NCBI RefSeq assembly: GCF_900095175.1 | Contig: NZ_LT606946.1 | Span: forward strand, 1,843,459 to 1,907,458 | Length of the DNA: 64,000 nt | Source of the DNA: Polynucleobacter necessarius | Lineage (GTDB): Bacteria; Pseudomonadota; Gammaproteobacteria; Burkholderiales; Burkholderiaceae | Direction: 5' to 3' | In this document: in pieces, positions 32,915-44,508 of the stretch | Layout of the letters: each line of letters opens with the position of its first letter | How positions within the stretch are numbered: position 1 is the first letter of the stretch | Position numbers and translations under genes: made by a program | Notes under the pieces: generated by a model | Told to the model about the DNA's origin: nothing | Databases searched by the model: none | What the model saw: only the letters and a program-made list of their open reading frames with translations

Positions 32915-33997
32915 TTAAACTGCCCCAGTTGCTGTGAGTGTCTCGATGACCTGAGCATCGGGAACGCTTTTAATTTGAGCTTTGCCAATCTTTTCTAAAA
33001 CAACGTACCGAATCTGACCGCCCTCAGTCTTTTTATCTACTTGCATCAATTCCATATAACGCTGAGCACCAAACTTGGGCGGCGCAATCGGTAGGTTCAT
33101 AGATTGAATAATGCGAGTGAGACGATTGACCTCCTCTTGAGTGATGAAGTTCAGGCGACGTGAGAGGTCTGCTCCCATGACCATGCCACAGCCAACGGCC
33201 TCACCATGCAACCACTCGCCGTAACCCATACCGGCCTCAATCGCATGACCAAAGGTGTGTCCAAAATTGAGAGTAGCGCGAATACCGCCTTCCCTTTCAT
33301 CCGCTGAAACAACCGCTGATTTAATTTCACAAGAGCGTAACACTGCATGCACCATTGCATTGGTATCGCATGCCAATAAAGCTTTTACATTTGCTTCAAT
33401 CCAGCTTAAGAACTCCGCATCCGCAATAGCGCCATGCTTGACCACTTCAGCGAGGCCCGCAGAGAGCTCGCGTGCAGGTAATGTCTTCAATGTATTGAGG
33501 TCGGCAATGACTGCTGCAGGCTGATGAAACGCCCCAATCATATTTTTCCCAAGCGGATGGTTAATGCCTGTCTTCCCGCCAACAGAGGAGTCCACCTGAG
33601 CTAGTAAGGTTGTTGGCACTTGAATGAAGCGGATACCGCGCATAAAGCTAGCAGCAGCAAAGCCAGTCATATCGCCAATGACGCCACCACCTAAAGCAAC
33701 CAACATGGTTTGACGATCAGCGCCAAACTTGAGGAGGTCATCAAAAATTAACTGAAGATTTTTCCAGTCCTTATAAGACTCTCCATTTGGTAAGACAATG
33801 GTTCTGACCGGCTTGCCGAATTTCTCTAAAGTCTTGGTGAGGCGCTCTGCATATAAAGGGGCAACAGTCGTATTGCTAACGATATAAATCGATGTCGATT
33901 TTTCACAGGCGCCAAATAATTCTGGCTGACCTATTAAATCTGTACCGATATGAATAGGGTAGCTACGATTGCCTAGATCAACTTCTAATATTTTCAT
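32915..33997 (-). CDS. aroB: 3-dehydroquinate synthase
   Basis: Second enzyme of the shikimate pathway, converting DAHP to 3-dehydroquinate with NAD and a divalent metal; 360 residues. NAD-binding [13 protein letters not shown] near residue 104. [19 protein letters not shown] and HGEAVGCGM (metal ligand) are visible; the metal site also uses the His in [11 protein letters not shown]. Eight bases after aroK, with which it forms the common aroKB pair. Confidence 0.98.
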   Translation of the reverse strand: MKILEVDLGNRSYPIHIGTDLIGQPELFGACEKSTSIYIVSNTTVAPLYAERLTKTLEKFGKPVRTIVLPNGESYKDWKNLQLIFDDLLKFGADRQTMLVALGGGVIGDMTGFAAASFMRGIRFIQVPTTLLAQVDSSVGGKTGINHPLGKNMIGAFHQPAAVIADLNTLKTLPARELSAGLAEVVKHGAIADAEFLSWIEANVKALLACDTNAMVHAVLRSCEIKSAVVSADEREGGIRATLNFGHTFGHAIEAGMGYGEWLHGEAVGCGMVMGADLSRRLNFITQEEVNRLTRIIQSMNLPIAPPKFGAQRYMELMQVDKKTEGGQIRYVVLEKIGKAQIKSVPDAQVIETLTATGAV

Positions 33998-34005
33998 GAA
34001 TAAAT

Positions 34006-34530
34006 TTATGCGGAGAGTTCAAGTTGCATGATAAGAGTGTTGACCAGTTGATTGACGCTGGGCTTCCCAGTTTCAATGACATAGTCAGCGATTTCGCGAT
34101 ACAAAGGATCACGAAAGGCGTATAGGTTTTCTAAAATCTTTTTTGCATCACCATTTTTTAGTAGCGGCCTACCTTCGCCACCTTTAGTCCGATGCCATAA
34201 CTCCATCGGATTGGCGTGCAGATAAATTACTGTTCCTCTTTCGCTGAGGAATTGACGATTCTCAGGCAGGAGTACGGCGCCACCACCGGTTGCCAAGATG
34301 ACATCATGTTCGGCTGTAATGTCTTTGATGGCCTGAGCCTCGCGTTTGCGAAACCCATCTTCACCTTCCATTTCAAAAATGACGGGAATTTTGACTCCAC
34401 AACGATCTTCAATCACATGGTCAGCATCTAAAAAGCGGCGACCCAATTTCTTGGCTAGCAATTTGCCGACGGTCGACTTCCCGGCGCCCATAAGGCCAAT
34501 TAGGAAGATGTTGTTTGATGAAGAGTTCAC
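34006..34530 (-). CDS. aroK: shikimate kinase
   Basis: Phosphorylates shikimate at the 3-OH using ATP; 174 residues. Walker [10 protein letters not shown] near residue 12, shikimate-binding DADHVIE near residue 36 and FRKREAQ near 62, and ATGGGAVL near 83. Lid arginine in GEGRPLLK. Lies 12 bases downstream of the broken pilQ-like gene, so it may have shared its promoter; how it is expressed now is unclear. Confidence 0.98.
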   Translation of the reverse strand: MNSSSNNIFLIGLMGAGKSTVGKLLAKKLGRRFLDADHVIEDRCGVKIPVIFEMEGEDGFRKREAQAIKDITAEHDVILATGGGAVLLPENRQFLSERGTVIYLHANPMELWHRTKGGEGRPLLKNGDAKKILENLYAFRDPLYREIADYVIETGKPSVNQLVNTLIMQLELSA

Positions 34531-34542
34531 CCTTCGATTTTA

Positions 34543-35662
34543 TTAGTGTTTGTCCAGCACAGTGGGGGTTAAGAAGACTAATAGTTCAGTTTTATCTGCC
34601 AATTTGGATTTGTGGCGAAATAAATACCCAATCAAAGGAATACCCCCTAAAAGTGGAACCTTGATCTCATCATCACGTTCGGTAGTTTGAAAAATGCCTC
34701 CAATGATGGCTGTGCCCCCATTTTCAACGGTGACTTCAGGGCTGAGTTTTTAGTATCAATGGCATAGCCCTGCTCGGTTTTCATGCCAATAGTGTCTTTA
34801 TTAATGCCTACCAGCATGGAGATTTTTCCGTCCGGATGAATTTTCGGCAAGACCTCTAGGCGTAAGTTAGCCTTACGAAACTGCAATTTGCTGCCGCTTT
34901 GAGAGCTGACTTGGTAAGGTAGTTCGGTTCCCTGCTCAATTGTGGCTTTAACTTGATCAGCAGTCATGATGCGTGGGTTAGACGGAATCTTGCCTTGACC
35001 ATCGGATTCCAGGGCTGAGAGCTCCATTTGTAGAAGGCGGGCTGCATTCTTAGAAACCAGGGTGGCGCCAAGGTAGCTGGATTAAAGCCAGCTAAGCCAG
35101 TCCCTCCTAGATCGAGATTGGCGTTGGCGTTTTGGTCTGCGTGGTTGCCGATGCCATTGGCTTGATATCCCAGCTTAATACCTAGTTCATGGGCAAAGCG
35201 CTGGTCAGCTTCGACAATGCGCGCCTCTATCAGAATCTGGCGAGGGCTATTGATGTGATCACCCCCAAAAGGCAGGGCAGCATCCTCCCGCCGAAACTTT
35301 TGGAAACTCTGAATTTCTGCATGAGGGCCAATCCAGTAAATATCGCCATTTCGGACAAGTCGAAGGCCCCGGCTAGCAAGAATCGAATGTAGGGCGGTTT
35401 GCCAGGAAGCGTCCTTAAGGTCGACTGAGATCTTGCCCTGAATGGATTCGCTGAGAAGGAAGTTGGTATCCCCCATTTTGGCTAAAACCTGCAAAAGCTC
35501 AGTCATTTCAATTTGGCTAAATTGCAGGCTAATGCGACTCTCTTTGCGGCTGCCCGAGGAGTTTGCTTCAGGGTAGTTTCCGAGGGCTGGATTGAAGCAA
35601 AAAGCCAGAATGAGGAGGAGAAAGTGGGCGGGGGTATTTAGTAAGATTTTCAATGGAGTCAC
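34543..35662 (-). pseudogene. pilQ: PilQ-like secretin, broken by two frameshifts
   Basis: Outer-membrane secretin of type IV pili or competence systems. Signal-like N-terminus, then a secretin short domain (LQVLAKMGDTNFLLSESIQGK shortened here to LAKMGDTNFLLSES), the RQILIEARIVEAD motif and SNPRIMTADQVKATIEQGTE-type core. The first frame runs to about 35070. There one G appears lost (TTGGGCGCC to TTGGCGCC) and the next frame resumes as GATLVSKNAARLLQMELSAL. A second one-base loss near 34748 separates AIDTKN from SPEVTVENGGTAIIGGIFQT. With both restored the product would be 373 residues ending VFLTPTVLDKH. Confidence 0.88.
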
Positions 35663-36338
35663 TCTGATTGGGTTGACTTAAAAGTGATGGATTTCCCTTT
35701 TGGGTGAGTCAAAACAGCTAGCTCTTTTTCAGCTTGAGTTAGGCGCCATTTCCCTAGTGCCTGATCCCCCTTGACCACCATTTTTGTGGAATTGCCGGTA
35801 TGGAAAAAGACTTGTTCCGTAGCCCCCATGCGGGTGATGCCCAAATATCGCCAACGACGAAGATCCGCCTCATACGGGATTACTGAGGTTTTACTTTGAG
35901 TGCTCTGAGTTGGTGGTTTTATCTCAATTGAGTGAACACTTACTTCTATTTCTTCTATTGCCTGATATAGATCCTCTTTCTCAGATGCCCATTCAGTTTG
36001 TGAGAATTCAAATTCTCTTTGAGTGCTAATAGTTAGTTTTGTAGGGCGCTTATTTCGAGTTCATCCCCAGATTTATTGTTGTCAAAATATAAAAAGAGGC
36101 CTCCTCCACAGAGCAATAGGATGCCGCCAAATAGCCAAAGTGAGTTGAAAGTAAGGTTCCTCACTTCAAAAGATTTGGCTGAAAATGCGGGCTTCGGAAC
36201 TTTGGCTTGGGGTGTCGGATCAACCCTGGAGGGAGAGGCTAATTTGCGAATTCCATGAGGGTCTGGAATAGCAGGGTCGTCTCCCAGTTCACTCAGAATG
36301 TCGTCAAAAGATTGGGGGGAGATGTGGCGTGGAGGCAT
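35659..36338 (-). pseudogene. membrane-anchored coiled-coil protein with PilP-like C-terminus, frameshifted
   Basis: Starts MPPRHISPQSFDDILSELGD and has one membrane segment (LWLFGGILLLCGGGLFLYF, residues about 68-86). It then enters a coiled-coil-like stretch. The first frame stops near 36038. The second frame continues the coiled coil (REFEFSQTEWASEKEDLYQ) and reaches a C-terminal beta-rich part (RRWRYLGITRMGATEQVFF ... VVKGDQALGKWRLT). One lost A in an A-run (CAAAAACTA to CAAAACTA) explains the break. Together about 226 residues. Overlaps the pilQ-like start by 4 bases. PilP-like is an inference from position and shape. Confidence 0.7.
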
Positions 36339-36463
36339 GCCATATTGTTCGCTCCGGGGATATTAAAAACGATCAGGGGAAGCGGAATTACTTGTCAGAA
36401 AATCCTCCTCACAATATTTCAAACAAGGGTTTTGGAGCTTTCGGAAAAAATGCTTAAGCACCC

Positions 36464-36469
36464 TATAAT
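36464..36469 (+). promoter_or_regulatory. candidate -10 box immediately before mrcA
   Basis: A perfect TATAAT ends 8 bases before the mrcA ATG. The -35 match is poor (TTCGGA, 18 bases upstream). If used, transcription would begin at or within two bases of the start codon, giving a leaderless or nearly leaderless mRNA; no Shine-Dalgarno is visible. Confidence 0.4.
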
Positions 36470-36477
36470 TTGACTCT

Positions 36478-38814
36478 ATGGCTCTAACCCCAAAAGACAA
36501 GCCGCCCTTAAATAGGCGGTTTAACCGACAGCCTGATAGACGTCCTGGTCAGCCAAGAGCGGAGCATCTCTCGCACAGAAAATCTGGGAGCAATCCCCTG
36601 ATTAAGGCGCTGCTAATTATCAGCATGGTCTTTGCGGTGGTGGTCACATTGCTTCTGGGATACACCTTCTTAATTGCGAAGCCGAATTTGCCAAAGATCT
36701 CGGCATTGGTCGACTACAACCCCAAAACGCCATTACGTATCTATACGGCTGACAAAGTCTTAATAGGTGAGTTTGGAGAAGAGCGCCGAAAGGTAATTCC
36801 TTTGAGCGAAATCCCGATGACCATGCGTAATGCAGTTTTGGCCATTGAGGATGATCGCTTCTATTCTCATGGTGGCGTAGATTATGTAGGTATCTTAAGG
36901 GCTGCCCTCACCAATTTACGCGGCAATCTTTCTCAGGGTGCATCCACCATCACGATGCAGGTTGCTCGAAATTTCTTTCTTAGCAATGAAAAGACCTTTA
37001 GTCGTAAGATTTACGAGGTTCTCCTCTCTTGGGAAATTGAGTCTCAATTAAGCAAAGACAAGATTCTGGAGATTTATATGAATCAGATCTTTTTGGGGCA
37101 AAGAGCTTATGGATTTTCTAGCGCAGCTCAGATTTATTTTGGCAAAGAATTAAAAGACATCACGATTGCTGAATCTGCGATGTTGGCAGGTTTGCCCAAA
37201 GCACCATCAGCATATAACCCGGTAAGCAATTTCCGTCGCGCAAAAATTCGTCAGGAATACATTTTGCAGCGTATGCGGGATTTGTCATACATAACTCCCG
37301 AGCAATATCAGGTTGCCATGGCAGAAGAGTTGCATATTCGGGGTCTTGGGAATGAATTTAGCACTCGCGCCGATTTTGCTTCAGAGATGGTGCGTCAATT
37401 GCTGTTTACGCAATACGGCGAGGCAATTTATTCCCAAGGAATAGATGTATACACCACGATCCTGAAAGCAGATCAAGATGCTGCATACAGAGCAGTGCGC
37501 CGTGGTATTTTTGAATATGATTTGCGCCATGCTTATCGTGGGCCTGAAGGTTTTATTGATTTGCCGGAAGATCCAGTGAAGCGTCAGCGTGCAATTGATG
37601 AGGCTTTGTTGGCATATCCCCAGTTAGATGATTTGCAGTCTGGTGTAGTGCTCGGTGTCAAGCCAAAAGAACTGCAGGTCATGATTGCTACTGGGGATAT
37701 GATCACCTTAAAGGGTGAGAGCATGAAGCTTGCTACCGCTTCACTAACTGATAGCGCTCAACCAAAAAAACGTTTACGCCCTGGCGCCATTATTAGATTG
37801 CTATCTGAAGGTGGTATTTGGAAGTTGGCGCAATTACCCCAGGTTGAAGCCGCCTTTATTTCTATGAATGCTGAAACGGGTGCGATTCTCTCATTGGTAG
37901 GGGGGTTTGATTTCCGTCGTAACCAATTTAATCATGTGACTCAGGCCCAACGCCAGCCAGGCTCCTCATTTAAGCCATTTATTTATGCTGCCGCAATCGA
38001 GAAAGGTTTTTCTCCAGGCACCATGGTGAACGATGGGCCACTATCAATTGGTAGCATGGAAACAGGTAGCCAAGCATGGGAGCCGAAAAACTATGATGGC
38101 AAGTACGAAGGCATGATGCGTTTACGCACTGCTTTGGCTAAATCAAAAAACTTGGTTTCTGTGCGCTTAATTCGTGCCATCGGCCCCTCTTATACACAAG
38201 AATATATTCAGCGCTTTGGGTTTGAGGCAGAGAAGCATCCGCCCTACCTAACAATGGCGTTGGGCGCTGGCTCCGTGACACCTTTGCAAATGGCATCTGC
38301 CTATAGTGTGTTTGCTAACGGTGGCTATCGTGTAGACCCATGCTTGATTAGTAAGATGACAGATTCAAAGGGCACAGTTTTGTTTGAAGCGAAACCTACT
38401 CATGCACACGAGGATGCAACTCGTGTATTGGATGCGCGTACAGCCTTTGTCATGGATAGCATGCTGCAAGAGGTCACAAAAACAGGAACAGCTGGAAGTG
38501 CAAGAGCGAAATTAGGTCGCAGTGATATTGCCGGTAAAACTGGTACAACTAATGAGTCCCACGATGCTTGGTTTGCTGGATATAACCCGAAGGTGGTTGC
38601 CATTGCTTGGATTGGTTTTGATAAGCCTGCAAGCCTGGGCGACCGTGAAACTGGTGGCGGTCTTGCTCTGCCTATGTGGATCTCTTATATGAGTACCGCA
38701 TTAAAGGATCAGCCGCTACAGGGGCGCGAAGTACCGGCAGGCGTGACTCAAGTTGATGGTGATTGGTTTATCCCTGAGTTCTCTAATAATGGTGGTGTGG
38801 GCGAACTGCAGTAG
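36478..38814 (+). CDS. mrcA: penicillin-binding protein 1A, bifunctional
   Basis: Class A PBP that polymerises and cross-links peptidoglycan; 778 residues. A cytosolic basic tail and one membrane anchor (residues 42-66) lead to the glycosyltransferase domain: AIEDDRFYSHGGVD with the catalytic Glu, then QGASTITMQVARNFFL and KILEIYMNQIFLGQ. The transpeptidase has SxxK in PGSSFKPFIYAA, SKN in LAKSKNLVSVRL and KTGTTNESHDAWF. Divergent from the pil remnant, as in other Burkholderiales. Intact. Confidence 0.97.
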   Translation: MALTPKDKPPLNRRFNRQPDRRPGQPRAEHLSHRKSGSNPLIKALLIISMVFAVVVTLLLGYTFLIAKPNLPKISALVDYNPKTPLRIYTADKVLIGEFGEERRKVIPLSEIPMTMRNAVLAIEDDRFYSHGGVDYVGILRAALTNLRGNLSQGASTITMQVARNFFLSNEKTFSRKIYEVLLSWEIESQLSKDKILEIYMNQIFLGQRAYGFSSAAQIYFGKELKDITIAESAMLAGLPKAPSAYNPVSNFRRAKIRQEYILQRMRDLSYITPEQYQVAMAEELHIRGLGNEFSTRADFASEMVRQLLFTQYGEAIYSQGIDVYTTILKADQDAAYRAVRRGIFEYDLRHAYRGPEGFIDLPEDPVKRQRAIDEALLAYPQLDDLQSGVVLGVKPKELQVMIATGDMITLKGESMKLATASLTDSAQPKKRLRPGAIIRLLSEGGIWKLAQLPQVEAAFISMNAETGAILSLVGGFDFRRNQFNHVTQAQRQPGSSFKPFIYAAAIEKGFSPGTMVNDGPLSIGSMETGSQAWEPKNYDGKYEGMMRLRTALAKSKNLVSVRLIRAIGPSYTQEYIQRFGFEAEKHPPYLTMALGAGSVTPLQMASAYSVFANGGYRVDPCLISKMTDSKGTVLFEAKPTHAHEDATRVLDARTAFVMDSMLQEVTKTGTAGSARAKLGRSDIAGKTGTTNESHDAWFAGYNPKVVAIAWIGFDKPASLGDRETGGGLALPMWISYMSTALKDQPLQGREVPAGVTQVDGDWFIPEFSNNGGVGELQ

Positions 38815-38826
38815 TTCGTTTTAGCG

Positions 38827-39530
38827 ATGGCAAGGCAAGCACGCACCATCATTCCTGGCCAAGCAATGCATGTCATGGTTCGCGGCAATAATCGGGAAAC
38901 ACTTTTTTTTAATGATGCTGATCGCCGTATCTATTTAGATTGGCTACGAGATGCGGCAAAACAATTTGGTAGTGCGGTGCATGCATTCGCTTTAATGCCA
39001 AATCATGTGCATCTCCTGATGACTCCCCAGAACCCGGATTCACTTGCAAAGACAATGCAATCTCTGGGTAGGCGTTATGCCCAGTACTTCAATCAACAGC
39101 ATCACCGTTCTGGAACAATTTGGGAGGGGCGCTATCGTTCTTCGTTGATAGATCCTGATTATTTTCTGCGCTGCCAACGCTATATTGAGCTCAATCCTGT
39201 CAGAGCTGGTTTTGAATCTAGCCCTCAAGATTCAACCTGGACTAGCTTTGCATCCCACATGGTGGGAATGCGGAACCTTGGTTGGTTGATCACCAACACT
39301 TTTGGAAATTGGGTAATACCCCTTTTGAGCGACAAATGACTTGGGCAGAATTTGTGAAGGAAGGGGCGCCTCACTGGGAAGATCGCCAAATCACGGAGGC
39401 CTTAGTGAGATCCAAGCCCTGGGTAAGTGATATTTATGCCAAAAAGTTATTTAAAGATAATCCTGATCAAGTATTAATCCGTCATCGTGGACGCCCAAAG
39501 AAATTAATATCAATAAATTCAATGGCTTAA
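38827..39530 (+). pseudogene. RAYT/IS200-like HUH transposase, frameshifted
   Basis: Y1-type transposase of the REP-associated (TnpA_REP/RAYT) group. HUH motif in LMPNHVHLLMTP near residue 59; catalytic tyrosine in CQRYIELNPVRAG near residue 120. The first frame runs 38827-39339, but from about 39284 the family-like C-terminus is in another frame: DHQHFWKLGNTPFERQ on to RHRGRPKKLIS at 39530. A one-base deletion in GGTTGGTTGATCACC accounts for it. Starts 12 bases after mrcA. No terminal repeats or REP clusters are evident nearby. Confidence 0.85.
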
Positions 39531-39724
39531 GGAATTCTTAAGGACTTTGGCATTTTATTATTTCGCTATAAAGTTCTGACTCTGTCTCTTTTATATAAAT
39601 GAATGTTGCTTGTTGCCTAATTTAAATGGGACGGATTCATTTTATTTCTATTGCATCAGCATGGGTATTCCCCTACATTTGATCCTCCAAAAGTAATCAG
39701 GCCCCCTGGGCAAACGGAAATACC

Positions 39725-42700
39725 ATGACTACACAAATGAACACAGACCTTCGTCCAATTGCACAGGGTCTTTACGATCCACAAAATGAGCATGATGCTT
39801 GCGGCGTAGGATTCGTCGCACACATCAAGGGCAAGAAGTCACATGAGATCGTTGCTCAAGGATTGAAAATTCTTGAGAACTTAGACCACCGGGGCGCTGT
39901 TGGTGCGGACCCACTGATGGGTGATGGTGCTGGAATTTTGATTCAGGTTCCTGATACTTTGTATCGCGAAGAAATGGCTAAGCAAGGTATTGAATTGCCA
40001 CCGTTCGGTGAGTACGGCGTCGGCATGATTTTCTTGCCTAAGGAGCATGCTTCTCGTTTAGCTTGTGAACAAGAATTAGAGCGCACTGTAAGGTTGGAAG
40101 GTCAGGCCGTATTGGGTTGGAGAGATGTGCCTATCGATGTGAAATTGCCAATGTCTCCAACCGTACAAATGACAGAGCCATTTATCCGTCAAATTTTTAT
40201 TGGACGTGGCCGCGACATCATGACAACCGATGCTCTTGAGCGTAAATTGTATGTCATTCGTAAAACTGCAAGTCATGCAATTCAAGATTTACATTTAAAG
40301 CATGGCAAAGAATATTTTGTTGCATCGATGTCTGCTCGCACTATTGTTTATAAGGGTTTGCTATTAGCCAATCAAGTAGGCGTGTACTACAAAGATTTGC
40401 AAGATCCACGTACTGTATCTGCATTAGCTTTAGTGCATCAGCGTTTCTCTACAAATACTTTCCCAGCTTGGGAGTTGGCTCACCCTTACCGCATGATTGC
40501 GCACAATGGTGAGATCAACACTGTTAAAGGCAACGTCAATTGGGTGAATGCACGCGAAGGTGCTATCAGCTCCCCAGTATTAGGCGATGATCTTAAAAAA
40601 TTATGGCCGCTCATTTATCCAGGCCAATCTGACACGGCTTGTTTCGATAACTGCTTAGAGTTATTGGTGATGTCAGGCTATCCTTTGGCTCAAGCCATGA
40701 TGATGATGATTCCAGAAGCATGGGAACAGCATTCATTGATGGATGAAAATCGCCGTGCCTTCTATGAGTACCACGCAGCAATGATGGAGCCATGGGATGG
40801 TCCAGCAGCAATGGCATTTACCGATGGCCGTCAAATTGGCGCGACCTTAGACCGCAATGGTTTACGTCCAGCGCGTTATTACGTGACTGATGATGATTTA
40901 GTAATCATGGGTTCTGAGGCTGGCGTATTGCCAATTCCAGAAAGCAAGATTGTTCAAAAATGGCGCTTGCAACCAGGCAAGATGTTCATGATTGATATGG
41001 AGCAGGGCCGCATTATTGACGACGTTGAATTGAAAGACGCCGTCTCAAAAGCGAAGCCATATAAGAGTTGGATCGATGCGGTGCGTGTGAAGCTCGATGA
41101 AGTTGACGCAAGCAAGGTTGACTTGGTGGATGAAAAGACCACTATTCGCCCAGCTGCAAAATTATTAGATCGCCAGCAAGCTTTTGGTTATACCCAAGAA
41201 GACATCAAGTACCTCATGGCGCCAATGGCTATGAATGGCGAAGAGGCAATTGGTTCAATGGGTAACGATAGCCCATTAGCTGTGCTCTCTAATAAGAACA
41301 AGCCACTCTATAACTACTTCAAGCAATTGTTTGCGCAGGTGACCAATCCTCCGATTGACTCCATCCGCGAAAACATGGTGATGTCTTTAGTGTCTTTCAT
41401 CGGACCTAAACCGAATTTGTTGGACACCAACAATATCAACCCACCAATGCGCTTGGAAGTAAGTCAGCCGATTTTAGATTTTGACGATATGACCAAGATT
41501 CGTCATATAGGCCATTACACCAATGGCAAGTTCCGTTCATATGAGCTGGATATTTGCTACCCAGCTTCTTGGGGCAAAGCAGGTATCGAGGCTCGCTTAG
41601 CCTCTTTGTGTGCAGAAGCGGCTGATGCGGGTCGCTCTGGTTACAACATCTTGATCGTGAGCGATCGTCAGGTTGATGAACAGCGTGTGGCAATTCCTGC
41701 ATTGCTGGCAACTTCAGCGATTCATCAGCACTTAGTTGAAAAAGGTTTACGCACTAGCGTTGGCCTCGTTGTTGAGACTGGTAGCGCGCGTGAGACGCAT
41801 CACTTCGCACTCTTGGCTGGCTATGGCGCTGAAGCAGTTCATCCGTACTTAGCAATGGAAACTTTGGCTGAAATGGCTAAAGGGTTGCCTGGCGATCTGT
41901 CAGCAGAAAAAGCCGTAAAGAATTTTGTCAAAGCAGTTGGTAAGGGCTTGCAAAAGGTGATGTCCAAAATGGGTATCTCTACTTACATGTCTTACACCGG
42001 CTCACAGATTTTTGAAGCGATCGGTTTAAATAAAGACGTTATTGATCATTATTTCAAAGGCACTCCATCTAATGTGGGTGGTATTGGTGTATTCGAAGTG
42101 GCTGAAGAAGCATTGCGTATGCATCAGTCTGCATTTGGTAATGACCCAGTGCTAACCAATATGCTGGAAGCTGGTGGTGAGTATGCTTTCCGCATTCGTG
42201 GTGAGAACCACATGTGGACTCCAGACACGATTGCGAAGTTGCAGCACTCCACTCGTATTGGTATCGACAAGGGCTATCAAACCTATAAAGAGTACGCCAA
42301 CATCATCAATGACCAAACTAAGCGTCAGATGACATTGCGTGGATTGTTTGAGTTCAAGATTGATCCAGCAAAAGCGATTCCATTGGATGAAGTCGAGTCC
42401 GCAAAAGAAATCGTCAAGCGTTTTGCAACGGGCGCGATGTCTTTAGGCTCCATCTCTACTGAAGCGCATGCTACTTTGGCTATTGCCATGAATCGTATTG
42501 GCGGCAAGTCCAATACTGGTGAGGGTGGTGAAGATCCAAACCGTTATGTGAATGAGCTCAAAGGCATTCCTATTAAGAAGGGTGAAACCCTAGCCAGCAT
42601 TCTGGGCGATGATGTGGTTGAGGCAAACATTCCTTTGCTCGATGGTGATTCATTGCGTTCCAGAATCAAGCAGGTTGCCTCAGGCCGTTTTGGTGTTACT

Positions 42701-44470
42701 ACTGAATATTTGCGTTCTGCTGATCAGATTCAGATCAAGATGGCCCAAGGCGCTAAGCCCGGTGAAGGTGGCCAATTGCCGGGTGGAAAAGTTTCCGATT
42801 ACATCGGTAAGCTGCGTTTCTCTGTGCCGGGAGTAGGCTTGATTTCTCCTCCTCCGCACCACGATATTTACTCTATTGAAGATATTGCCCAGTTGATTCA
42901 CGATCTGAAGAACGTGAACCCAGCTGCTGACGTATCTGTGAAGTTAGTTTCTGAGGTGGGTGTTGGCACGATTGCTGCCGGTGTTGCTAAGGCGAAAGCA
43001 GATCATGTCGTGATCGCTGGACATGACGGCGGTACAGGTGCATCTCCACTATCTTCTATTAAGCATGCTGGTTCACCATGGGAATTAGGTTTGGCTGAAA
43101 CTCAACAAACTTTAGTGCTCAATGGTTTGCGTAGCCGTATTCGCGTGCAAGCTGACGGTCAAATGAAAACGGGTCGTGACGTCGTGATCGGTGCTTTATT
43201 GGGCGCGGACGAGTTTGGTTTTGCAACAGCGCCATTGGTTGTTGAGGGTTGCATCATGATGCGCAAGTGTCATTTGAATACCTGTCCAGTTGGTGTTGCT
43301 ACTCAAGATCCTGAGTTGCGTAAAAAGTTCTCTGGTAAACCAGAGCATGTTGTGAATTTCTTCTTCTTCATTGCAGAGGAAGTGCGCGAGATCATGGCTC
43401 AACTCGGTATTCGTAAGTTTGATGATTTGATTGGTCGCGTTGATTTCTTGGATACCCGTAAAGGTATTGAGAACTGGAAAGTCCATGGCTTGGATTTCAG
43501 TAAGATTTTTGCTGAGCCGAATGTTGCTCAAGATGTGCCTCGCTACCAGGTCCTGACACAAGAGCATGGTTTGGGCAGTGCGCTCGACAATGTTCTGATC
43601 GAGAAGAGTGAGTCTGCGTTACAACGTGGCGAAAAAGTTTCCTTCATTGTTCCAGTGAAGAACGTGAACCGTACTGTTGGCGCAATGCTCTCCGGAGAAA
43701 TTGCTCAACGTTATGGCCATGCTGGCTTGCCTGATGACACCATTCATATCCAATTGAACGGCACTGCTGGTCAAAGTTTTGCCGCCTTCTTGGCGCGCGG
43801 CATTACGTTGGACTTAGTTGGTGACGGCAATGACTATGTCGGAAAAGGTTTATCTGGTGGACGTGTGATTGTGCGTGCCCCACATGAGTTCCGTGGCGAC
43901 ACAGCAAAGAACATCATTGTTAGTAACGCTGTTCTTTATGGCGCCATCGGCGGTGAAGCATTCTTCAACGGTGTGGCTGGCGAGCGTTTTGCAGTTCGTA
44001 ACTCTGGTGCAACAACGGTAGTTGAAGGCACGGGCGATCACGGATGCGAGTACATGACTGGCGGTACTGTTGTGGTGTTGGGCGCAACCGGTCGTAACTT
44101 TGCTGCAGGTATGAGCGGTGGCATTGCTTATGTATACGACGAAGATGGACTCTTTGAGAAGCGTTGCAATACCAGCATGGCAACTTTGGAAAAAGTATTG
44201 CCGTCAGCTGAGCAGATTGCCAAGATGCCTCAGCCACAGTGGCATGCCCCTGTTGACGTGAAGGATGGTGGTGAGCGTATGACTGATGAGCAAATTCTGA
44301 AAGGCTTGATCGAGCGTCATTTCCGCCATACCGGTTCAGAGCGTGCAAAAGCGCTCTTGGCTGATTGGGAAAATGCCCGCGGTCGTTTTGTGAAAGTGCT
44401 GCCTACTGAGTACAAACGTGCTCTAGGTGAGTTGTGGGAAAAAGCGCAAAACAAAACTGTTGCAGCTTAA
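39725..44470 (+). CDS. gltB: glutamate synthase (NADPH) large subunit
   Basis: Alpha subunit of GOGAT, converting glutamine and 2-oxoglutarate to two glutamates; 1581 residues, slightly longer than E. coli. The N-terminal class II amidotransferase uses C26 (DACGVGF), exposed in homologues by removal of the propeptide. The FMN synthase domain has [16 protein letters not shown] near residue 928. The 3Fe-4S cluster cysteines are in [16 protein letters not shown] near residue 1176. The C-terminal beta-helix domain follows. gltD is 38 bases downstream. Confidence 0.98.
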   Translation: MTTQMNTDLRPIAQGLYDPQNEHDACGVGFVAHIKGKKSHEIVAQGLKILENLDHRGAVGADPLMGDGAGILIQVPDTLYREEMAKQGIELPPFGEYGVGMIFLPKEHASRLACEQELERTVRLEGQAVLGWRDVPIDVKLPMSPTVQMTEPFIRQIFIGRGRDIMTTDALERKLYVIRKTASHAIQDLHLKHGKEYFVASMSARTIVYKGLLLANQVGVYYKDLQDPRTVSALALVHQRFSTNTFPAWELAHPYRMIAHNGEINTVKGNVNWVNAREGAISSPVLGDDLKKLWPLIYPGQSDTACFDNCLELLVMSGYPLAQAMMMMIPEAWEQHSLMDENRRAFYEYHAAMMEPWDGPAAMAFTDGRQIGATLDRNGLRPARYYVTDDDLVIMGSEAGVLPIPESKIVQKWRLQPGKMFMIDMEQGRIIDDVELKDAVSKAKPYKSWIDAVRVKLDEVDASKVDLVDEKTTIRPAAKLLDRQQAFGYTQEDIKYLMAPMAMNGEEAIGSMGNDSPLAVLSNKNKPLYNYFKQLFAQVTNPPIDSIRENMVMSLVSFIGPKPNLLDTNNINPPMRLEVSQPILDFDDMTKIRHIGHYTNGKFRSYELDICYPASWGKAGIEARLASLCAEAADAGRSGYNILIVSDRQVDEQRVAIPALLATSAIHQHLVEKGLRTSVGLVVETGSARETHHFALLAGYGAEAVHPYLAMETLAEMAKGLPGDLSAEKAVKNFVKAVGKGLQKVMSKMGISTYMSYTGSQIFEAIGLNKDVIDHYFKGTPSNVGGIGVFEVAEEALRMHQSAFGNDPVLTNMLEAGGEYAFRIRGENHMWTPDTIAKLQHSTRIGIDKGYQTYKEYANIINDQTKRQMTLRGLFEFKIDPAKAIPLDEVESAKEIVKRFATGAMSLGSISTEAHATLAIAMNRIGGKSNTGEGGEDPNRYVNELKGIPIKKGETLASILGDDVVEANIPLLDGDSLRSRIKQVASGRFGVTTEYLRSADQIQIKMAQGAKPGEGGQLPGGKVSDYIGKLRFSVPGVGLISPPPHHDIYSIEDIAQLIHDLKNVNPAADVSVKLVSEVGVGTIAAGVAKAKADHVVIAGHDGGTGASPLSSIKHAGSPWELGLAETQQTLVLNGLRSRIRVQADGQMKTGRDVVIGALLGADEFGFATAPLVVEGCIMMRKCHLNTCPVGVATQDPELRKKFSGKPEHVVNFFFFIAEEVREIMAQLGIRKFDDLIGRVDFLDTRKGIENWKVHGLDFSKIFAEPNVAQDVPRYQVLTQEHGLGSALDNVLIEKSESALQRGEKVSFIVPVKNVNRTVGAMLSGEIAQRYGHAGLPDDTIHIQLNGTAGQSFAAFLARGITLDLVGDGNDYVGKGLSGGRVIVRAPHEFRGDTAKNIIVSNAVLYGAIGGEAFFNGVAGERFAVRNSGATTVVEGTGDHGCEYMTGGTVVVLGATGRNFAAGMSGGIAYVYDEDGLFEKRCNTSMATLEKVLPSAEQIAKMPQPQWHAPVDVKDGGERMTDEQILKGLIERHFRHTGSERAKALLADWENARGRFVKVLPTEYKRALGELWEKAQNKTVAA

Positions 44471-44508
44471 TCAATATAGACATTAAGAAAAGATACTAAG
44501 GATTCGAT

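Noticed and set aside
39282..39340. Programmed frameshift in the transposase
   Set aside because: No slippery heptamer or downstream structure was seen at the junction, and this family is not known to use frameshifting.
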